This document shows positions 1 through 11,879 of a stretch of 64,000 nucleotides of DNA, one piece after another. The position numbers were made by a program, and so were the translations under genes. Origin of the DNA: Trema orientale (taxonomy: Eukaryota > Streptophyta > Magnoliopsida > Rosales > Cannabaceae); contig JXTC01000315.1 of NCBI GenBank assembly GCA_002914845.1, positions 192,557 to 256,556 on the forward strand. Reading direction: 5' to 3'. Under the pieces are notes generated by a model. The model saw nothing but the letters and a program-made list of their open reading frames with translations, ran no database searches and was not told where the DNA came from. Numbering within the stretch: position 1 is the stretch's first letter; each line of letters opens with the position of its first letter.

Positions 1-59
1 TGATCACAAAAATTGGACTAAACTTCAAAACAATGACCAATAATGATGATTCAGGTTGT

Positions 60-3000
60 CACTACAGCATTTGGCAAAATTTAAGGCGGCCAAATAGTAC
101 TCCCAATCTGTACGGAGAAAAAATTAAAGAAAAAAAAACGATGTCGTTAAGGTCTATAGCAACGGCTCCTTTAAACTGTAACAACGACATTTGTCGTCAC
201 TATAAGTCCTGCAAATAAAACCCCTTCAGTCCACCCTCTTCCCCATTTTCCTCCTTTTCTCCTTACTCTCTGACCTCTCTCTCTCTCTCCCCGATGACCG
301 CCTACCCCCACCTCTACCACTAGTCTCTCTCTCTCTTTCTCACATTTTTTTTTTATTTTGTTCAGTTGACAACTTGACTCTCTCTCTCTCATTTTTTTTT
401 TCAGCCGACAACCGCCTACTCCGTCGCCACCAGCTTTATTTTTTATGCTAAGATTTTTTTGTTAGCTTATTTTTTTTTAAAAAATATTAGATAAATATTT
501 ATTTGAATTGATTTATAGGATTTTTTATAGATAAATATTGTGAGATTATTTTTGTGGTTTGGATAATTAAACATATTTGATATAAATAACATTAATTTTG
601 TGAGATTAGTTTGTGTTTTTGTAGTTTAGATTTATTTTATGGTTTTTTGGTCTGTGATTAAAAAGTTCGATTTTGATATGATTTATGCAATTGATTTTGA
701 TATAATCTTTTGTTTTGGATTTTTGAATGTATTAGTTTTTTTTTTTTTTTTGAGTTAAAACGTTTTATGTTAGAAACATAGATAACTGTGTAAATAAGAT
801 TAAAAAGTTTTTTAAATAAATTGTGAAAATAAGACTTAAATTGTTAATTATTAATATGACTATTAATTAAGGAATATTTGGTAATTTATTGAAAAAATTA
901 TGGAATAAATTTATGGTGATTATTAATAAGACAATTAGTAATTTACAGAATACATTGTGAAAATAAAACTTAAATTGGTAATTATTAATTAACTTTTTGT
1001 GTTATTAAATGATAAATATAATTTATTAATTCAAAAATACAATTAATTGATAATAATAAATCATTATAAAGGAAATTTAGTAATTAATAATTAGGAAAAA
1101 ATTGAATAATTTACATTTAATAATTAATAATTAAAAACTTTAATTAAAAACTTAATTAATAATAAAATAAATCAATTTAAAATAAATGATAATAATATTT
1201 AAAATAAATAAAAGTAATAATAAAAAATAATTAATTAATTAACACTATTAGAAAATAACCTTTATATTATACTTAATTGCTATAGCGATGAGATTTTTCG
1301 TCACTACAAGTATTATTTAAACTAATTTTTAAAGTTTAAATACTTGTAACGACATAGATCGACGTTATAGGTGTCAACACCTGTTTCTAGAAAGGGGCAA
1401 AAGAGTCATTTTTGACTTAATGGTAATCTTGTAAATATGAATTTTTGTAATATTAAAATCAAAATATCTAGAATTTAATATTTGGGTGCTATAGTTTCCG
1501 AATTTACCTTTAAATCCCCGCAAAATTTCATCTTTTTCCCCCGAGGTCCGCGACCATTTTCTCTCTAAGCACTCGGTGGTTACTATTCATGAGGAGGCCA
1601 AACACTGCCCGACCAGCCTCACGCACCACCCCGCAGCCCTCAGCTCCTGCCGATGAAGACGTGGCCACCATCACTGCCGCGAAACACCGACGGAGATTGG
1701 CCTCGCCAGAGACCACGCCTGCGATTCGGTTTTCTGGCCAAATCCTTGTCGTCCAACGTCCTTTCGTCTCGCAACCGACGTTGCTAACTTCGTCTCGTCG
1801 TCACCGTCATTTCTTGACCAGTCTCGGCCATTAACTCACTATTGGTAATATTTTCACTATTTTGGCTGTTTTACCAATATTTGTAAAAGTGATATTTTCG
1901 TAATTATTCGGTTAGGTAATTATTTTACTCGAGATAATTATATGAGGTGAAAGAAGGTTAAAAATCATGAATACTTACGGTTTGTAGAAGTAAAATTGGT
2001 ATCAGAAAGTGCGATAATTTTCAAATAGAAAAAGATGACATTATCTAAATATTGTCAAAAAGTAGTATTTATGTAAGTTTCGGATTTTGAAGCCCAATTA
2101 ATGCTCGGGACCTCGCAACCGAGTTTCGACTTCGAATTTAGACTCAGTGAGATCGAGAGACGAATTTTGATCTAAAATATGACTATATTTCAAAGTGGCA
2201 TAAAAATCGAAATTTCGTGGCTCATAAATAGACCGTTTTGCATGCCACGGGCCAGTCCTGCACTAGGATCTACTTTTGACAAAGTATAAGTCTAACCTAG
2301 TGTTTTCAGGTGCTCTAAATTCAGTGGTGATATCTGTTTCTCCATTTGAGATTCCGGTAAAAAAGTCACTTTTTCAAGTGATTTTACCGGGATCCCGAAA
2401 CGACCGTTCGAACTCCCAAGTGATTAATCTTCGAGCATCGTTAGCTTGGTATAGCTACCATATTAAGGTAGGGGTTCAATTACCTAATTTTATATTTATT
2501 TTGATTTATAATTGCATTAAAACTAATTTATAAAAAATCGTGATTTTACGATGATTTGATAAATTGTTGAAACGTGTTAGATTATACTAGGATTAGACTG
2601 TATAGATTTTTATACTTATTTTTATATTGTGATTATGGGGTAATACAGCAGAGAGCTGTCCATATTATAGTAAATTCCAGAATAATGCCAAGTGAGTATT
2701 TTTAAAGTATTGTTTGATTATACTTTGTATGGTTTTTTTTTTTTTTTATTATATGTTGTACATACCATAGGATCACACACATGAGTTCCATTATTGCATT
2801 ATGGTAGTTTAGATTGCTGGCAAGTTGCTGCAGCGCTAGGTGAAAGACCTAGGCCCCTGCGCAGGTTTTTGGCTAATACACCTACGGGTAGTGTCAGGAT
2901 ACTAGGTACCTCTGCTACAGAGATATTACAGGGCCGTGATGGGAGGATGAGAGCTAACTTATTTACGTTGGTTGATGTATAATATGTACAATCATGTGTT

Positions 3001-3851
3001 TCTGGTTTTAGTTTTGAATATGTGATTATTCTGAATATCAATTGTTTTATATACCTGATATATAAATGGATTTTGGAAAAGGTATTAACTATGCAGGTTT
3101 AGTAAAAATTTCATTCATTTAAAATGGTAATTGAATTTCTACTGAGCATGCCAATGCTCACCCCACATACTTCTCCCGCTTTCAGGTGTTTGTCTAACTG
3201 AGGTAGTCGTCTTGATGGATAGACAAGCTGTGCAGCTTGTCTATACAGTTCTACTCTTAATCCCTGGTGAATATTTATACCCTGCAAATTTTTTTTCTTG
3301 TTCAATTATTTAGCCAAGATTAGTAAATCTACTAAGTTGATGTATGAAGATGGTTTTGTTATCAATTTGAGTACTTGAAACTACAAGTGATTTGATGTAA
3401 ATTATTTTGGACATTAGACTAAAGTTTTCAGTTGAATTTATTTTACCAAAAATTTATGATTTCTCAACAAATATCCGAATAAGATAGCTGGAGATTTTCT
3501 TGAAATTTGAAAATGGTATTTTTCTTAAGTAAATATAAACTAATAAGAATTTTAAATGATTATGAAATTCATAATAATTTAAGAACTAAAATGAAATACA
3601 CTTGAATTTCGTAAAATTAATATTTTATTTCATCTTCACTTAAAATTACTAAAAATCATGACTTTAAATTTTCACAATAAAGTTGACCAAGATCGTCCTG
3701 TCTCAGTCATCAACAACTTGTCAACGATGACAAACGTCGTTATAATAGGTATCTTTGCCGATAAAATTTTGTGTCATATCTATAAGGTACATATAGTAAC
3801 GAACATATTGCAACGACTATGTTGTCGCTGTAGTCCTCGTTTCCTGTAGTC
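60..3851. mobile_element. Degenerate CACTA-like element, interrupted
   Basis: The segment starts with CACTACAGCATTTGG and ends with a strand that reads GACTACAGGAAAC in reverse complement. Its flanks carry CGACGTT/ACGACAT-type subterminal repeats at about 150-210, 1280-1365 and 3690-3840. The internal order (subterminal repeats, CT-rich leader at 225-420, very AT-rich core at 440-1260) matches the better preserved CACTA element at 10211-13580. I found no matching 3-bp target duplication (TGT versus CTA), and one terminal base is off, so the ends are tentative. No transposase coding is visible. The right subterminal zone is split by other repeat DNA (about 1369-3640). Confidence 0.35.
1369..3640. 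repeat. Unclassified repeat DNA, possibly a solo LTR
   Basis: This stretch is less AT-rich than its surroundings and holds no convincing gene. It begins TGTCAACACC and contains GC-richer blocks (1540-1830, 2820-2960) and strong hairpins: about 2354-2390 (CCGGTAAAA paired with TTTTACCGG) and a perfect 12-bp stem at 3219-3244. It sits where the CACTA-like subterminal repeats are interrupted. An inserted retroelement remnant such as a solo LTR fits, but I could not find a matching terminal CA or target duplication. Confidence 0.3.
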
Positions 3852-4779
3852 CTATGCCCTAGAAAATCGCAAAATATCACGTGTTTAGTCAACATGTTAA
3901 ATTTACTTTTTAGTATCCATAATTAACAATATATATATCCCCATCGATCTACAAATCAAACCCTTCAGTCACATTTCAAAAAGAGAGAGCCCCGCATGGC
4001 ATAATTACCACTGTGTCGTGCGCCTTTTGATATAACGTGGCCTTCAATAACATATATTGCTTAATTAAAGGAACCAAATACCAAAACTCAAAATTCCCAC
4101 GTCGACTGGAAATGGATGTTTGCTCCACATATTTCTCTATAAAAAGATTACAATGCAAGTATGAGACCTGTCGGGTTTGGCTCGTGCATGCCTTATTTTG
4201 TTTTAGCTTTTAATCATTTAAAAGAGTTCAAACTTTATATCTACTTTTATAAATTTGGTTTGAAGTAAATAAATTTGGTTTGAATCCATCGCAAATCAGT
4301 CGGCCAATTTTATGTGCAAAATGCCAAACGCATCAATTTGCATAGAAGAAGGTACTAAGCCTGACCTAATTCACAAACCTGGTACATGATGGAAGAATTT
4401 TCAAGAATAGCGATTTCTAAAACAGTTTTAGTAGTTGAATTAAATATTTTAAAGGCTAATAATTTTAATCAAAAACCAAATTAATGGCCCTTTATAAAAT
4501 AGAAAAATTAAGACTGAGAGATATCTAGTGGGAGAATGAGGAAAAATGACAAAAGCGAAAGTTCAATAAAAACTGCTAAAGTTTAATAAAAATTGTTAAG
4601 AAACTACACAACAACAAAAACAAATAATCGCTAGAAGCAAAAACTCAAACAAGGAATAAGAGGACAAACTAAATTGAAAAAAACAAGAATAAAAGATATG
4701 GTATCATCTTTTTCATGATTTTGATACGGTGTTGTCCCTTTTTTTTTTTTGCTGACTACCAACTACCACAAATCAATAG
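3852..4779. other. Intergenic, nothing recognised
   Basis: AT-rich DNA without recognisable coding potential, structured repeat or RNA gene. It ends in a T-run (4739-4750) before an exon-like ORF. Confidence 0.5.
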
Positions 4780-4933
4780 CGTTCCACACAGAGCAGCAGC
4801 AGTCGAGCATAAGTTATTTCACATTGGCCTAATCCCCAATGAAGTCGTAGTCCGAGTTTTGAAGGAACTCATTGAGCGAACTCGGGACGCAATCAGCATA
4901 GAGGAGTTAGAAGACAAGGCGGTGGCAACTTAA
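4780..4933 (+). pseudogene. Exon-like ORF, unrecognised (possible last exon or gene fragment)
   Basis: An open frame runs to a TAA stop at 4931-4933. It encodes about 50 residues of well-mixed, charged composition that includes KELIERTRDAISIEELEDK. It follows a T-rich tract and an AG at 4778-4779 that could serve as a splice acceptor, so it may be a terminal exon. I do not recognise the family, see no upstream exon, and the surroundings are transposon debris. A captured or decayed gene fragment is as likely as a functional exon; chance is not excluded. Confidence 0.2.
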
Positions 4934-5500
4934 TTCGTATTGCAAAGGAATAGATTCAGGTTGTTTGTTATAGGATTCGAATCCTATTAAGAGAATTTGA
5001 TTTTTTATAGGGTCTTGGACACTTTTACTTATTTTTTCGAAAAGAATACCAAAATTACGAGCTACAAAAAAGAATTAAAACTCTGTACGACCTAAAATGT
5101 CATTTCTCTAAATATAAGGTCTGGAAGATGCAGTGGCATTTTATGTAAATAAGACAATCTTTATAAAACATCATTATATAAAAAGCATTTTGCTAAAATT
5201 GATTGAAATGGTCATTGGTCTAGTGGTTTCTTTACTCCAGATAAGGCCCTTTTTCCAAAGCCAAGCGTACCACTATAGTTTCACATGTTAGTCTTTTGGG
5301 TCTTTTATTTCCTTTTTGTTTTTCCCTTTTTCTTTTATTCTTTATTTCTCATTTTAAATTATTTTTTGTTTGTTCTTCTTCCTCTTATAAATAAAAAGAA
5401 CTACTCTTTTTTTTCCTATTTAGAGACATAAGATACCATTTCTTTTCCATGTATTCCCTAACAAATGTAGAGAATATATTTTTTTTCTTTCTTTTTTGTT
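4934..5500. other. Intergenic
   Basis: AT-rich non-coding DNA. It includes a short palindrome around 4976-4990 (AGGATTCGAATCCT) and a T-rich stretch after 5290. No gene is seen. Confidence 0.5.
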
Positions 5501-5559
5501 TGATTTTTTTAAAGAAACTGTTATATTACTAATAGTAATTTTTTTTATGTTACTATAGT

Positions 5560-7215
5560 TTATTGTTACTGGTTAATAGTTTCTTCGCATATTGTTATTA
5601 GTAGTAACCAATTCGGTTTCTCAGAAATTAATTTCTAAAATTAGTTTCTAGTTTCAAAAAATAATATTACTTCTAAATTGGTTTCAAATTAACATTAAAA
5701 TCAATACTAGAAGCTAATTTGATTTTAGGTCTCAATAGTAGTTAGTAATCATTCTATTTTAAAAAAAAAAAAAAACCAATTTTGTTTCTCAGTAATCAGA
5801 CTAGTTTCTCGTTACTAACTAAATTAGTAACTAACGATTATAGTGGTTTCTGGTTACTCATAGAAACCAATTTAGTTTGGTATTTGATTTCAAGAAAAGC
5901 TAATAACTCTTTCCTCCCAAACAAAAAAAAAAAACTTAACAATTTGATTTCTCGATAACCAAATAATTAGGTTTCTAGTTTTTAGTAATCAAATTAATAA
6001 AAATTTCCCTGTATATAAGTAAATCACAGGAAACCACAAAGGTTTCTAGGAAATCACAAATATTTATAGGAAACCACATAGCTTCCAAGAAACCAGTTTG
6101 GTTTCATTTTAGCAGAATGTCCTATATATAAGCAATTTATAAGAAACTATAAAGATTTCCTAGAAACCAACTTGGTTTCTTTTTAGCAGAATACCCTATA
6201 TATAAGTAAATTTCAGAAAACTATAAAGGTTTAACAGAATGCCCTGTACATAAATAAACTATTCATGAAAACCAGTTTAGTTTCTTTTTAGCAGAATGTC
6301 CTGTACATAAGTAAATTACAGTAAACTATTTGGTTTCCTTTTACCAGAATGCCTTATATATAAGTAAATTATAGGAAACTAAAAAAGTTTTCAGGAAACT
6401 AGTTTTAGTTTATGTGTAGCAGAATATCCTATATGTAAGTAAATCATAGGAAACTAAAAAGATTTTCAGGAAACTAGTTTTAGTTTATGTGTAGCAGAAT
6501 GTCCTATATGTAAATCACAGGAAACCACAAAAGTTTCCAAGAAATTAATTTAGTTTCCTTTTAATAGAATGCCATATATATAAATCACAGGAAACCACAA
6601 AAGTTTCCAAGAAACTAGTTTGGTTTCCTTTTAGCAAAATACTGTATGTAAGTAAATCACTAGTTTGGTTTTCTCTTAGAAAAATGCCTTGTATATAAGT
6701 AAGCCACAAGAAACTATAAAAGTTTTCTAGAAACTAGTTTGGTTTCCTTTTAATAAAATATCTTGCATGTAAGTAAATCAGAGGAAACTTCAAAGGTTTC
6801 CTGGAAACTAATTTGGTTTCTTTTTAGCACAATGCCATGGGTATAAGTAAACCAATTTGGTTTCCACTTGCAAACATATTTGATTTTTCTTTTTCTTTGT
6901 TATTCTAACCTAATTTCTTTTATATTTTTTTTAAGTAAATATTTATTTTTCTTTCTTTCTTTTTCTAAATTTGATTTTTTACCTTTTTTTAAAAGATACA
7001 TAAGACAATACTTTTTTCCCCCTTAGTTACTATCGGTAACAATCTTAGCAAAATTGTTTAGAAACTAATTTAGTTTCTGGTTTCTACTTCTTAATTAACT
7101 ATTCGATTCTGATAACTACACCAAATAGTTAGAAATAATTAGGAAAAGTAGTTTCTAGTTTCTAATTTCTAATATTAATTGGTAAATAGTTTTCAGCAAC
7201 CACAATGGTAACTAG
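5560..7215. repeat. GGTTTC/GAAACC hairpin-rich repeat block
   Basis: The motif GGTTTC and its complement GAAACC recur dozens of times. Many pairs face each other only a few bases apart (for example GGAAACCACAAAGGTTTCC), so short hairpins can form throughout. The ends are related in inverted orientation (GGTTAATAGTTT near 5570 against TTGGTAAATAGTTTTC near 7180), which suggests a foldback-type element. No coding sequence is visible. Confidence 0.6.
5995..6870. repeat. Diverged tandem array, unit about 50-80 bp, about 13 copies
   Basis: Each unit carries a version of AGCAGAATGYCCTATATATAAGTAAATCACAG followed by GGAAACC, a short spacer, GGTTTCC and then CTAGTTTGGTTTCC. Cores lie near 6000, 6111, 6184, 6233, 6289, 6340, 6417, 6491, 6562, 6632, 6680, 6750 and 6825, about 65 bp apart on average. 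Units differ by substitutions and small deletions, so the array is old. It lies inside the hairpin-rich block. Confidence 0.75.
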
Positions 7216-7960
7216 AGAAACTTAAATAGTAGATTGAAAATAGGGGGGAGGGGGGGGGGGAAAGAAAACAAAAGCTAAAAAGAAAATAGTAGTAAGGTAC
7301 AATGTGAAAAAAAAAGGGAATTTAAAACGAGAATACGAAAAAAGAAAAATAAATAAAGAAAACAAGATGAATTTTAAAAGAGAAAATGAAAAATAAAAAT
7401 AAATAAAGCAAAGAACAAGAAAAAAGACAAGGTGAAACTCATGGAAATTCAATGGTGGATTGAAATTTGAAAGTGGGAAAAAACAAATCTTTAAAAACAA
7501 TAAATATTAAAAAAAAGGAGTAATAAGGTTCAACAAAAAAAATTTAAAAATGAATTTAAAAAAGAAAAAATGAACAAAAGGAATCAATAAAGGAAAATGA
7601 CATAAAATAAAAAAAAAATGAGGATAACGAAATTTGAACCTAAATCCAAGTTGTGGGCCTATTCCTAGCTAAATACTATACCAGTTTTTGGTCTTAATTC
7701 ATTTATATTATTTTACAATTAATAAAGCTTTTCTGGGTATTAGATCGTATAAAATGGAAATAATTTTTTCTGGGCTGTACGGAAAAGTAATTACATGGGC
7801 CAAGTCATATTTTTGTCATTATTTTTAAAAAGCCTGCACTCTGTGTTATTTTCCCCTTTTTATGGTAATTTTTTATAAAAATTGAAAAATCTTGGAATTT
7901 GAAATTGTTCTGAAAAATCACAGATGAAATTATAAAAATACCACTTTTACGTTTTATTAA
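7216..7960. repeat. Purine-rich low-complexity tract, then intergenic DNA
   Basis: From about 7222 to 7650 the plus strand is almost purely A and G, including a G-run near 7242-7260 and many AAAGAAAA blocks. The Phe-rich open frame on the minus strand is a by-product of this composition. The rest is AT-rich with no gene. Confidence 0.6.
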
Positions 7961-8530
7961 TTGATGAGATATTTAAGGTAGCTAGTCTCGTTAATTGAGG
8001 TAACTTGATCAACTTTAAGTAACTAGCTTGGTTACCCTAAGTAACCTAACTGGTTACCTCAAGTACTATTGAGAAATACCAATTTTGAAGAAAAACAGTT
8101 TTTTTCTAAATATTTTTTAAAAGTATTATTTTTCTAACAAAATCTTTAAAAAAGTGATATTTTTCTAAATTAATCTGAAACCTTTCAAAAAAATCAGCCC
8201 ATCCGGAATTTTTCAATTTTTGATACCTTGCGTCTGGAATTTTGTAAGAAGCCCAATCCTATTCTACAAATCTAGAAACAACTTTCATATAGAAAGTTAA
8301 TAAGATAAACAGTTTTATCCCATAAAAAATCTTTATTTAAAAATATATCTTTTCAAAAATATTTAGAAAAATATTACTTTTTCCTTCAACGTTGCTATTT
8401 TTTCGAAGGTACTCGAGATAACTAGTCAGATTACTTGGGGGTAACCATTCGAGTTACTTGAAGTAATCGATATAGTCATTTCAAATAACTTGACCGGTTA
8501 CCTTTAAGTGCCTTATCAATTGGTAAATAA
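7960..8530. repeat. GGTTACC/GTAACT motif clusters in inverted arrangement
   Basis: Two clusters, 7980-8065 and 8405-8510, are rich in GGTTACC, GTAACTnGCTTGG and AAGTAAC. They face each other across about 340 bp of AT-rich DNA. This is how subterminal repeats of a small non-autonomous DNA transposon are arranged, but exact ends and a target duplication were not found. Confidence 0.4.
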
Positions 8531-8609
8531 TTGTATTTTTCTACATTGATATATTTTCTAAGTCTATTTATACAAATATATATATATAAGTTGCCAATCT
8601 GGTATGTTT

Positions 8610-8792
8610 TTTTTTTTTTTATCTATCCATGGATACCAATTTTTGAGCCTTTGGATCATTGATCTAACGACTACCATAATTTGAATAGCTAAAAAAAATA
8701 ATAATAAAAATAAATACTCATTATTTAATATTTTGGATAGGTTAAAAAAAAATAACTACTCAATTGGTGCCTATATATATAAATATATTTAT
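8610..8792 (-). repeat. Dispersed MITE-like repeat, copy 1
   Basis: Read in reverse complement, this contains ATTAAATAATGAGTATTT followed by TTATTATT, a T-run, ATTCAAATTATG and a GTTAGAT motif. The same order recurs at 15790-16060 and about 34420-34640. It has no coding potential. Confidence 0.45.
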
Positions 8793-8795
8793 TAT

Positions 8796-8940
8796 GAGGC
8801 ACTACCACATTATAATGTGTCAGTTTGTTACTGGCTAATTATAATTACATTTCAGATATAGTCCATGTGGACTCAGTTTATTAAATAGAATCACCAGTAA
8901 CAAACTGATATGTCGTTGTGGTATATTGGGCATCACTAAT
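8796..8940. mobile_element. Short inverted-repeat element (MITE)
   Basis: About 145 bp with imperfect inverted arms of some 40 bases. The inner 17 bases pair closely: CAGTTTGTTACTGG on the left against CCAGTAACAAACTG on the right. The outer parts (GAGGCACTACCACA and TGTGGTATATTGGGCATC) also pair with gaps. No coding sequence. The family is not assigned because no clear target duplication was seen. Confidence 0.6.
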
Positions 8941-9447
8941 GCCCCGTAGCATTACTCGTATATATACATATTAGGTTGGCTTTGTTACAAATATTAAATA
9001 ATTAACAAATAATAATCAGACGAACTACTTTCAAAAAATAATAATAATAATCAGAAGAACTATTTAATTAAAATATCTGTAACTAGCGATTTAGGTTCTA
9101 GATCAGTTCGCCAACTAATATTCTGGGAAAAGAGAAAGCAATATTAATATAACATCTACCGAACGTACATTGTAACCATATAAGTACATATATGTATATA
9201 TATACAAATGTCCACATACGCCTCTGATTCGTCCATATATGAGTCAGACTCACGGAACTAATAAATCCAGTACTAATATACATTTCGGTAATATCGATTA
9301 TGGCTCACGAGAGGTACAGATCTATATATCAAATATCCGATCATGCTCAGCAAATTAACAACGCACGTCGTCTCACGTGCAGCCATGCAATATGCCACTT
9401 TGTTAAATTGTACTCTTCAGCTATATAGACATTAGATTCTATATTAC

Positions 9448-9456
9448 TATATAAAC
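9448..9456 (+). promoter_or_regulatory. TATA box of glycine-rich protein gene
   Basis: CTATATAAAC lies about 105 bp upstream of the ATG at 9558, a normal distance for a plant TATA box plus short leader. Confidence 0.5.
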
Positions 9457-9557
9457 GAACTATTTGGTCTCAAAAACCAAAATATATATGTAGCAAACAA
9501 ATACTCTTGAAGGCTGAAGCATCAGTAGTAATTAATATATATATATTTCAAATTAAC

Positions 9558-9959
9558 ATGAAGAAATTCTCTGTTGCGTTCATCTTCATACTCCTTCTAG
9601 TACTGTCTTCAACGTTGTCATCCGAGATCAGGGGCCGCTTTGGCATGAAATTGGAGAATAGTACTAAATACTATTCCATTAATCATAGAAAGCTGATCAA
9701 GTACTGTGAGCCAGGAAATCGTTATGGTGGTGATGATGATGATCATCAAGAAGAAGGAGATGGTAACAATGATGATGTTGAAGGTGGGAGTAGTGGCAAT
9801 AGTAGTAATTATAGGGGCGGAAGTGGAGGGGGAGGTGGTGGAGGTGGTGGTGGTAATACGGGTGGATATGGTGGCGGATTTGGCTATGGCGGCAGTGGTA
9901 GTGGAGGAGGCGGTGGCGGTGGACGTGGTGGTGGGGGTGGCGGTGGCGGTGGGAATTGA
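9558..9959 (+). CDS. Secreted glycine-rich protein (133 aa)
   Basis: The product begins with a clear signal peptide (MKKFSVAFIFILLLVLSS, cleavage near residue 21-23). A short basic stretch follows (residues 24-55, one Cys), then an Asp/Glu-rich acidic patch (about 58-75, including GDDDDHQEEGDG) and a glycine-rich tail of GGGGG, GGYGGGFGYGG and RGGGGG runs to the end. The ATG at 9558 is preferred over the in-frame one at 9507 because it puts the hydrophobic core at the N-terminus and fits the TATA box. Plant proteins of this design are usually exported to the cell wall or apoplast; the exact role is unknown. The acidic patch before the Gly tail is less usual. Glycine runs on (GGN) repeats also produce long spurious frames on both strands. 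Confidence 0.75.
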   Translation: MKKFSVAFIFILLLVLSSTLSSEIRGRFGMKLENSTKYYSINHRKLIKYCEPGNRYGGDDDDHQEEGDGNNDDVEGGSSGNSSNYRGGSGGGGGGGGGGNTGGYGGGFGYGGSGSGGGGGGGRGGGGGGGGGN

Positions 9960-11879
9960 AGATGCATGCATGGATCAATATGGACGTGATCAAGTACTGG
10001 ACGAGAGAATTAATCGTAAATCGTTGCCTCACGTAGAAGCTTTTGATGGTGTTCTTTAATTTTATTTTTCTTCGATAATTATGGTATTCTCATCTCACCC
10101 ATGTAACTTTCGATCAAGATTATGGTTTTTCTATATTAATTCTTAGTTGATATAATTTTTTTCATTAGTCAAAACCTACAACAAGAAATGTTATTTTGAG
10201 AAAATAAAATCACTACAATAAGAAGGTTATAGAACGATTACTCTAAAGCGGTGACAAAATATCGCTGCTGTTTTAGCTTAAACATAAAGTGGCGACAAAT
10301 TAGATAGTCGCTGCAACAGAGTAATTACATTTTTTGAGAAATAGAAAAGCATAAAGTGTACTAAAATTTCCCTCTAAAAATCTCTAAAGTGGCGACAATT
10401 TAAAAAGAGTGCGCCAATTGGTGCCAGATTCGAAAATGGTTTAAAAATATATGGTTTAAAGCAACTTTAAATCTATCAATTATTAATTAATAAAAATAAT
10501 TATAATTAATTAGAAAAATTTTAAATTAAAAATAAATATCTAGTTTAAAACGGCGACAATTGTCCTCACTTTAGATTAAGATATTTAAAGCGGCAACTTT
10601 AAGTTTTTAAATTTTAAAGTAGCAATAATTATCGCTGCTTAAAAAAATTTTCAAAAATTTAGGTGGTCAAACTGATTGTCATAAATTTTTTTATTTTAAA
10701 TGAAACAGTCCGTTTCATTAATTAAAGCGGCGACTGTTTTGTTAAATTGTCGCTGCTTAAGATGATCGGTTTCTGTACCCAGAAACCGATCTTTTTCTTT
10801 CTCATTTTTTCTTCTCTCTCTCTCTCACACATACACTGATTCTACCCCCTCCTTCTTGAATTGGTAAGTTTGTTTTGCAATTTCTCTCTCTCTCTTTCTT
10901 TGTTGTTAATTTTTTTTTTTTTTGTTTCTTTCTTTTTTTCTAAGCTACCGTCAGTCACCACCTCTGCCACCGCCGCTGCCATCATCATCCTCCTCCACCT
11001 TAAAGCTTAATAGGTTAGTTTTTTTGTTAATTTATAGTTTTATTTTTTATTTAAATAATTAAAAATATATATATTGTAATATTAGATAAACTTGGATATT
11101 AGATATATATGATTATGTTTTTTAATATTTTAGTTTTATTTTAGTATTAATTAAAATATATGTTGTAATATTAGGAAAAATCAGATATTGGTGTAGTTTT
11201 TTTTTTTTTTCAAGTTTTAGTTTTACTTTGATATTATATTATTAGGAATATGAATATTTATTGGATGTCTTGATATTAGATATGAATTTTTAGTGAATTA
11301 TTGGGTATTGAATTTGATGATTTAATGGTGGATGTTTATATTTTGAGGATGTAGATTCAATATGAAGAATTAGTTTGGATATTTTTTTATGTTAAATCTT
11401 CATTTTTTTAATATTTTTAATTTTAGTTTATGAGTTAGAAACTTTTTAGGTTAGAAATTTATTTTGTTGGAATTAATAAATGAAATGAATAATAATGAAT
11501 TAATTTATTAATTGGATAAGATATTTATAAGAGATTATTTTGAAGTAAATTTAAGTAATTAATTTTGATTAATAAATAAATATTTAATACTTTTTAGAGT
11601 AAAATGTTTAAAAAGTTTTTGTAATTAACTAGTTATAACCAAATTAAAATAATAAGAATGAACAAAAAATAAAATAAAAATAATTAAAGTAAAAAAATAA
11701 AATAATAGGATAGTAAATAGATAAAATAATAGCATAGTAATATGATTATATGTGAGAATAATAATAAATGGATAGTTAAATGGAAATATTTATATAGTAA
11801 TTTAATTAGATAATAATAAAAAACTAGTAGGAAATAAACATAATTGTTTTAATTATAGTAATTAATTAATAACAAAATA

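Noticed and set aside
1589-1834. 81-residue plus-strand frame in the unclassified repeat
   Set aside because: Arg/Thr/Pro-rich product of a locally GC-rich repeat block; no family features.
5208-5285. Second A-box-like site (TGGTCTAGTGGTTT)
   Set aside because: No paired B box downstream; too little to call a SINE.
5995-6870. CRISPR-like regular array
   Set aside because: Units are adjacent, diverged and self-complementary with no unique spacers; this is a eukaryotic genome.
7222-7500. Phe-rich 92-residue frame on the minus strand
   Set aside because: Product of a purine-only tract; no start context or family resemblance.
9618-10059. His-, Thr- and Val-rich frames overlapping the glycine-rich gene
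   Set aside because: They are other-frame translations of GGN repeats and lack independent features.
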